Source: Leclercia sp. UBA7405
GTDB taxonomy: Bacteria > Pseudomonadota > Gammaproteobacteria > Enterobacterales > Enterobacteriaceae
Assembly: GCA_002469605.1 (NCBI GenBank)
Contig: DKMV01000203.1
Coordinates: 1 to 9,866 of the forward strand
Length of the DNA stretch: 9,866 bases
Reading direction: 5' to 3'
The notes below the pieces were generated by a model. That model was not told where the DNA came from. It was given only the letters and a program-made list of their open reading frames with translations, and ran no database searches. Numbering within the stretch: position 1 is the stretch's first letter; every line of letters starts with the position of its first letter. Made by a program: the position numbers and the translations under genes. This document shows positions 6,486-9,866 of the stretch, one piece after another.

Positions 6486-6677
6486 ATGATGAAACCAGGC
6501 CTCGAAGAACCACGTGCAGTAAAGGAACATCTTACCGGCGTTACGCCGTGCCCGACGCTAACGGTAGAAGAGCGTATTGAAAAACGTAAGCGCGATAAGG
6601 AATTCATGCGTGCTATGAATGAGTATGTCAAAAAGCACGGCTTGTTATCTGACGATCCCTTTTTCGGAGGAATTTGA
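6486..6677 (+). CDS. CcdA-like antitoxin, short form
   Basis: A 63-residue, highly charged protein. Its C-terminal part (about 33-58, including NEYVKKHGLLSDDPF) has the pattern of the CcdA segment that binds and neutralises CcdB: charged helix, aromatic, HG/NG, then hydrophobic-S/A-D. The N-terminal part (MMKPGLEEPRAVKEHLTG) does not look like the ribbon-helix-helix DNA-binding domain of plasmid CcdA, and the protein is shorter than the usual 70-80 residues. ATG 6486 has AGGAGA at 6475-6480; ATG 6489 is also possible, while ATG 6459 lacks a ribosome site. Its TGA overlaps the toxin ATG (TGATG 6675-6679), the tight coupling typical of toxin-antitoxin pairs. The segment is visibly AT-richer than its neighbours, suggesting acquisition. 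The family call rests on weak C-terminal similarity plus the CcdB-like partner. Confidence 0.65.
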   Translation: MMKPGLEEPRAVKEHLTGVTPCPTLTVEERIEKRKRDKEFMRAMNEYVKKHGLLSDDPFFGGI

Positions 6678-6996
6678 TGTGTTTTCAGTTTGACGTATAC
6701 CGTAATCCATCGGCCAGGAGCTGTGAGCTACATCCGTTTCTGATGGTTATTCAGCATGATTACTACGAGGATTTATCAACCCGCTTAATTCTGCCGTTAG
6801 GTTATCGGAATAACCTTGTAGGCCATATTAAGCCAGAGTCAGCGCTAATTAATATTGATTTTCAGACCTTATTTATGAATACACCCGCATTACCAGCGTG
6901 GACAAAAAAAGACTCACCGCTAAATATTTTGTTGGAAATATGCAAAATGTAAGGAGTCGTATAATTGCTGCAATAGATTCGCTAATCACCAACACC
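6677..6996 (+). pseudogene. CcdB-like toxin gene with -1 frameshift at an A7 tract
   Basis: The zero frame starts at ATG 6677 (ribosome site GGAGG 6666-6670) and ends at TAA 6952, giving 91 residues. Residues 3-40, from FQFDVYRNP through HPFLMVIQHDYYEDLSTRLILPL, follow the CcdB/MazF-fold pattern. Its tail after Lys78 does not. In the -1 frame the sequence continues RLTAKYFVGN then MQNVRSRIIAAIDSLITNT and stops at TGA 6997-6999, which matches the CcdB C-terminus (R..IIAAIDFL). Joining the frames at A7 (6904-6910) gives 107 residues, the normal CcdB length. The site reads A_AAA_AAA_G in the zero frame. So the gene is either broken by loss of one A, mis-sequenced, or expressed by programmed -1 frameshifting or transcript slippage. 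Plasmid CcdB poisons DNA gyrase through its C-terminal Trp-Gly-Ile, but here even the restored end is Asn-Thr, so activity is doubtful. Confidence 0.7.
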
Positions 6997-7005
6997 TGAT
7001 TTCCC

Positions 7006-7038
7006 AAAAACCCGCTCCGAACAGCACGCCGGAGCGGG
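7006..7038 (-). terminator. Rho-independent terminator of the fdnGHI operon
   Basis: On the minus strand CCCGCTCCG (7038-7030) pairs perfectly with CGGAGCGGG (7019-7011) around a ten-base loop and is followed at once by TTTTT (7010-7006). It lies about ten bases after the fdnI stop and is a textbook intrinsic terminator. It may also limit transcription arriving from the toxin-antitoxin side. Confidence 0.88.
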
Positions 7039-7048
7039 GGATCGGATA

Positions 7049-7702
7049 TTACTTCATCCCTTCTTTATTCTCTTTACTCGCTTCCATACGCTCTACATCC
7101 CGGTACCAGCGCGGATGGTGTTTCTTCGCCCAGCGGCGGCTCACCTTCCCTTCTATCATCCCTTTAATCGACCCTTTCACCCAAAAAGCCATATACATAT
7201 GGATTAGGATGGCGTGGATCAGAATGATTGCCGAAGTGGCGTGGATCAGCAGGCTGTAGCGCACCAGCTGGATCGGGAAGTACGGCGCAAAATAAGGCCG
7301 CCAGATAATAACGCCGGTCACCAGCAGCACGAAAATCATGCTCATGATGGTCCAGAACATCATCTTTTGTCCGGCGTTATATTTCCCCACCCGGGCGACT
7401 TTATGTTCGTTGCCTTTCAGCACTTCGACGATCCCTTTCACCCACGGAATATCCTGCTTATCCGGGATGTTGTGGTGTACGAAGCGCACGAACATAAACA
7501 TCAGCGCCACGAAAATCAGTACGCCAAAGAAAGGATGCATAATACGCCCCATCTGCGGCGTACCGAAGGTTTCGGTCAGCCACTGTAGCGTGGGGAAGAA
7601 GAACGAAATTCCCGACACCGCCACCAGGAAGAAGCAGATCACTACCGTCCAGTGACAGGCGCGGTCAATAAATTTCGTGCGCACAATCCATGACTTACTC
7701 AT
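7049..7702 (-). CDS. fdnI: Formate dehydrogenase-N gamma subunit, cytochrome b556
   Basis: A 217-residue integral membrane cytochrome b, the same length as E. coli FdnI. It anchors the complex in the inner membrane and passes electrons from the iron-sulfur subunit through two b hemes to menaquinone. Four hydrophobic segments are visible (about 18-38, 55-75, 115-135, 150-172). Histidines 17, 56, 154 and 168 correspond to the four heme ligands of E. coli FdnI. The start [18 protein letters not shown] and the end region [14 protein letters not shown] point to the nitrate-inducible FdnI rather than the aerobic FdoI. ATG 7702 is chosen over an upstream start at 7744 by family length. It overlaps the fdnH end by eight bases (ATGAGTAA), indicating translational coupling, and the fdnH end supplies GGAG as its ribosome site. 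Confidence 0.97.
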   Translation of the reverse strand: MSKSWIVRTKFIDRACHWTVVICFFLVAVSGISFFFPTLQWLTETFGTPQMGRIMHPFFGVLIFVALMFMFVRFVHHNIPDKQDIPWVKGIVEVLKGNEHKVARVGKYNAGQKMMFWTIMSMIFVLLVTGVIIWRPYFAPYFPIQLVRYSLLIHATSAIILIHAILIHMYMAFWVKGSIKGMIEGKVSRRWAKKHHPRWYRDVERMEASKENKEGMK

Positions 7703-8579
7703 GGTGCTCCTCCTCGTCGTCATCCACCTCTTTGTTAGGCCCAATACCGATATAGTGATAAATCAACCCGGCAAAGGTGGCGATAAAGCCCGCCGCCGAG
7801 AGGGGTTTCAGCGCCCCTTTCCACAGATTGATGGAGTTATCGATGGCCGGATCCTTCGGCAGGTTGTGATATAGCTCCGGCTGGTCGTTGTGGTGCAGGA
7901 CATACATAACGTGCGTGCCGCCCACCCCTTGCGGATTGTAAATGCCCGCCTTTTCGTAACCGCGCGCTTTCAGCTTGTCCACCCGCTGCTGCGCCACTTC
8001 CAGCATCTCTTTCTTGGTGCCGAAGTGGATCGCCCCAGTCGGGCAGGTCTTCACGCACGCAGGCTCCTGCCCGACGCTGACCCTGTCGACGCAGAGCGTG
8101 CATTTATATACCCGGTTATCCTCTTTATTGAGGCGCGGGATATTAAACGGACAGCCCGCGATGCAGTAGCCGCAGCCGATACAGTTATCCTGCTGAAAAT
8201 CAACGATACCGTTGGCGTACTGAATGATCGCCCCGGCAGAGGGGCACGCCTTCAGACAGCCCGGATCTTCACAGTGCATGCAGCCATCTTTGCGGATCAG
8301 CCACTCCAGCTTGCCGTTCTGGTCGGTCTCGTTAAAGCGCATTACCGTCCAGGATTTGGCGCTCAGATCCGCCGGGTTGTCATACACCCCAACGCAGTGG
8401 CCCACCTCATCACGGATATCGTTCCATTCGGAACAAGCCACCTGGCAGGCTTTGCAGCCTACGCAGGAGGAGACATCGATAAGCTTGGCCACTTCCGCCT
8501 TGTAATCCCGCGCGCGGGGCGCGGGAGTCATAGGGTTAGTCGCGGAGCGTTTAATAATGTCTTGTGTTTCCATCGCCAT
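7695..8579 (-). CDS. fdnH: Formate dehydrogenase-N beta subunit, iron-sulfur protein
   Basis: A 294-residue ferredoxin-like subunit, the same length as E. coli FdnH, that carries electrons from the catalytic FdnG to the cytochrome FdnI. Sixteen cysteines in four groups can bind four [4Fe-4S] clusters: 39/42/45/49, 100/103/108/112, 133/136/139/143 and 160/163/175/179. A single C-terminal transmembrane helix (about 257-279) is followed by an acidic tail ([11 protein letters not shown]). In the known structure the bulk faces the periplasm and travels with FdnG through the Tat system. The start [12 protein letters not shown] has GGAGCG just upstream. It lies 11 bases after the fdnG stop and overlaps fdnI by eight bases, so the three genes form one operon. 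Confidence 0.98.
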   Translation of the reverse strand: MAMETQDIIKRSATNPMTPAPRARDYKAEVAKLIDVSSCVGCKACQVACSEWNDIRDEVGHCVGVYDNPADLSAKSWTVMRFNETDQNGKLEWLIRKDGCMHCEDPGCLKACPSAGAIIQYANGIVDFQQDNCIGCGYCIAGCPFNIPRLNKEDNRVYKCTLCVDRVSVGQEPACVKTCPTGAIHFGTKKEMLEVAQQRVDKLKARGYEKAGIYNPQGVGGTHVMYVLHHNDQPELYHNLPKDPAIDNSINLWKGALKPLSAAGFIATFAGLIYHYIGIGPNKEVDDDEEEHHE

Positions 8580-8590
8580 TTAATCGCTCC

Positions 8591-9866
8591 TTACGCTTTC
8601 TCGATGTTAACCAGAAACGCTTTGTACTCCGGCGTTTGCGAGTTGGAATCGCCGACGTTAGGCGTCAGGGTATTGGCGATATAGCCCTTCTGCGCCACCC
8701 CTTCAAAGCCCCAGTGCAGCGGGATACCAACGGTTTCCACCTGCTGGCCATGCACGTTCAGGGTTTGCAGACGACGAGTCACCACCGCCACCGCGCGAAT
8801 AAAGCCGCGCTTGCTGCTCACCTTCACGCGATCGCCGTTGGCAATGCCCTTCGCCTTCGCCAGGTTTTCGCTGATCTCCACAAACTGTTCCGGCTGGGCG
8901 ATGGCGTTAAGCCGCGCATGCTTGGTCCATGTGTGGAAATGCTCGGTCAGGCGATAGGTGGTCCCCACGTACGGGAACTTGTCTTTTTTGCCTAAACGCT
9001 GCACGTCCTCGTCGTAGATACGCACCACCGGGCTTGAGACCACGTTCGGGTGCAGCGGGTTGGTGCCAAGCGGCGTCTCCATTGGCTCGTAGTGTTCCGG
9101 GAATGGCCCTTCCGCCAGCTTGTCGATGGCGAACAGACGTCCCAGCCCTTCCGGCTGCATGATAAACGGCCCGGTATTGCTGCCCGGCGCGGCGGTGTTG
9201 AAGTCCGGGATGTCGTTCCCCGCCCACTTCGAACCGTTCCACTGGATCAACATCCGTTTTGGATCCCACGGCTTGCCGTTGATATCCGCCGAAGCGCGGT
9301 TATAGAGCACGCGACGGTTAAGCGGCCACGCCCAGGCCCAGCCCAGGGTATTGCCAAGCCCGGACGGGTCGGCGTTATCGCGGTTAGCCATCTGGTTGCC
9401 CTGCTCCGTCCAGCTGCCGGTGTAGATCCAGCATGAGGAGGCGGTGGAGCCGTCATCGCGCAGCTGCGCAAAGCTGCTCAGCAGCTGCCCCTTCTTCGCC
9501 ACCAGATTACCGCTGGCGTCATAGAGATCTTCAAGCGCGTAGCCGTTGTTCTCTTTGGCCACCTCTTCCGATTCCGGCTGGTCCGGCTGCTTGTAATCCC
9601 AGCGCATTTTCAGCAGCGGTTCGGCGCCTTTGCCGCCTTCATTGCGGTACATGTCGCGCAGGCGATGGTAGATCCCGGCCAGGATCTCGCCGTCGTTACG
9701 CGCTTCGCCCGGCGCATCCTGCCCTTTCCAGTGCCACTGCAGCCAGCGGCCGGAGTTAGCGATGGAGCCATCCTCTTCGGCAAAGCAGGTGGACGGCAGA
9801 CGGAACACTTCGGTCTGAATAGCGGCCGGATCGACATCGTTCGATTCGCCGTGGTTCTGCCAGAAG
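8591..9866 (-). CDS. fdnG: Formate dehydrogenase-N alpha subunit, C-terminal part
   Basis: The right window edge cuts this gene. The visible 424 codons correspond to about residues 592-1015 of E. coli FdnG and match it closely, starting FWQNHGESNDVDPAAIQTEV. FdnG is the periplasmic molybdenum bis-MGD formate dehydrogenase that oxidises formate to CO2. This part includes the C-terminal molybdopterin-dinucleotide-binding domain, for example HFHTWTKHARLN, VKVSSKRGFIRA and IPLHWGFEG. The Tat signal, the first [4Fe-4S] site and the selenocysteine codon (residue 196 in E. coli) lie outside the window. The frame is open to the edge with no internal stop. The operon promoter, expected to respond to NarL and FNR in E. 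coli, is also outside. Confidence 0.97.
   Translation of the reverse strand, partial: FWQNHGESNDVDPAAIQTEVFRLPSTCFAEEDGSIANSGRWLQWHWKGQDAPGEARNDGEILAGIYHRLRDMYRNEGGKGAEPLLKMRWDYKQPDQPESEEVAKENNGYALEDLYDASGNLVAKKGQLLSSFAQLRDDGSTASSCWIYTGSWTEQGNQMANRDNADPSGLGNTLGWAWAWPLNRRVLYNRASADINGKPWDPKRMLIQWNGSKWAGNDIPDFNTAAPGSNTGPFIMQPEGLGRLFAIDKLAEGPFPEHYEPMETPLGTNPLHPNVVSSPVVRIYDEDVQRLGKKDKFPYVGTTYRLTEHFHTWTKHARLNAIAQPEQFVEISENLAKAKGIANGDRVKVSSKRGFIRAVAVVTRRLQTLNVHGQQVETVGIPLHWGFEGVAQKGYIANTLTPNVGDSNSQTPEYKAFLVNIEKA

Noticed and set aside
7890..8684. 264-codon plus-strand frame opposite fdnH and fdnG
   Set aside because: It is antisense to highly conserved fdnH codons and has no ribosome site or family pattern.
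1..9866. CRISPR array, tRNA or rRNA genes, transposase or phage genes
   Set aside because: No regularly spaced direct repeats, cloverleaf, rRNA-like sequence or recombinase motifs were seen on either strand.

Overview
The window looks like an enterobacterial chromosome of the Enterobacter/Leclercia/Klebsiella type. Several proteins are near-identical by recall to E. coli FdnG, FdnH, FdnI, AdhP and AraJ, the coding DNA is moderately GC-rich, and the left end carries 'CCCTCACCC...' palindromic repeats of the REP kind. The genus is an inference; no database was consulted.

Layout, left to right. Positions 1-326 hold three REP-like palindromes and one perfect 11-bp inverted repeat, with no gene. 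Positions 327-518 hold a 27-codon open frame with a strong Shine-Dalgarno, followed by mutually exclusive RNA pairings that end at the start codon of an ABC-F ATPase gene (521-2209). The arrangement resembles translational attenuators of antibiotic-inducible genes. Convergent to it is a Sec-exported family I inorganic pyrophosphatase (2246-2845, minus). Divergent from that is adhP (3117-4127, plus), convergent with an araJ-type MFS exporter gene (4141-5316, minus). Next comes a PPK2-family polyphosphate kinase gene (5495-6313, plus), then a small AT-rich CcdA/CcdB-like toxin-antitoxin pair (6486-6996, plus). The right end is the nitrate-inducible formate dehydrogenase-N operon fdnGHI on the minus strand (fdnG cut by the window edge, fdnH, fdnI), closed by a clear intrinsic terminator.

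How the parts work together. fdnGHI encodes the membrane complex that oxidises formate in the periplasm and passes electrons to menaquinone for nitrate respiration. adhP is close to fdn in E. coli too, but here araJ, ppk2 and the toxin-antitoxin pair lie between them, so this looks like a variable spot. The pyrophosphatase and PPK2 both act on phosphoanhydrides but in different compartments, and nothing shows that they are linked.

The two most notable observations are (1) the probable leader-peptide attenuator of the ABC-F gene, and (2) the ccdB-like toxin gene, whose reading frame is broken exactly at an A7 tract that is an in-frame slippery heptamer. A -1 shift there restores a normal-length CcdB-like protein.
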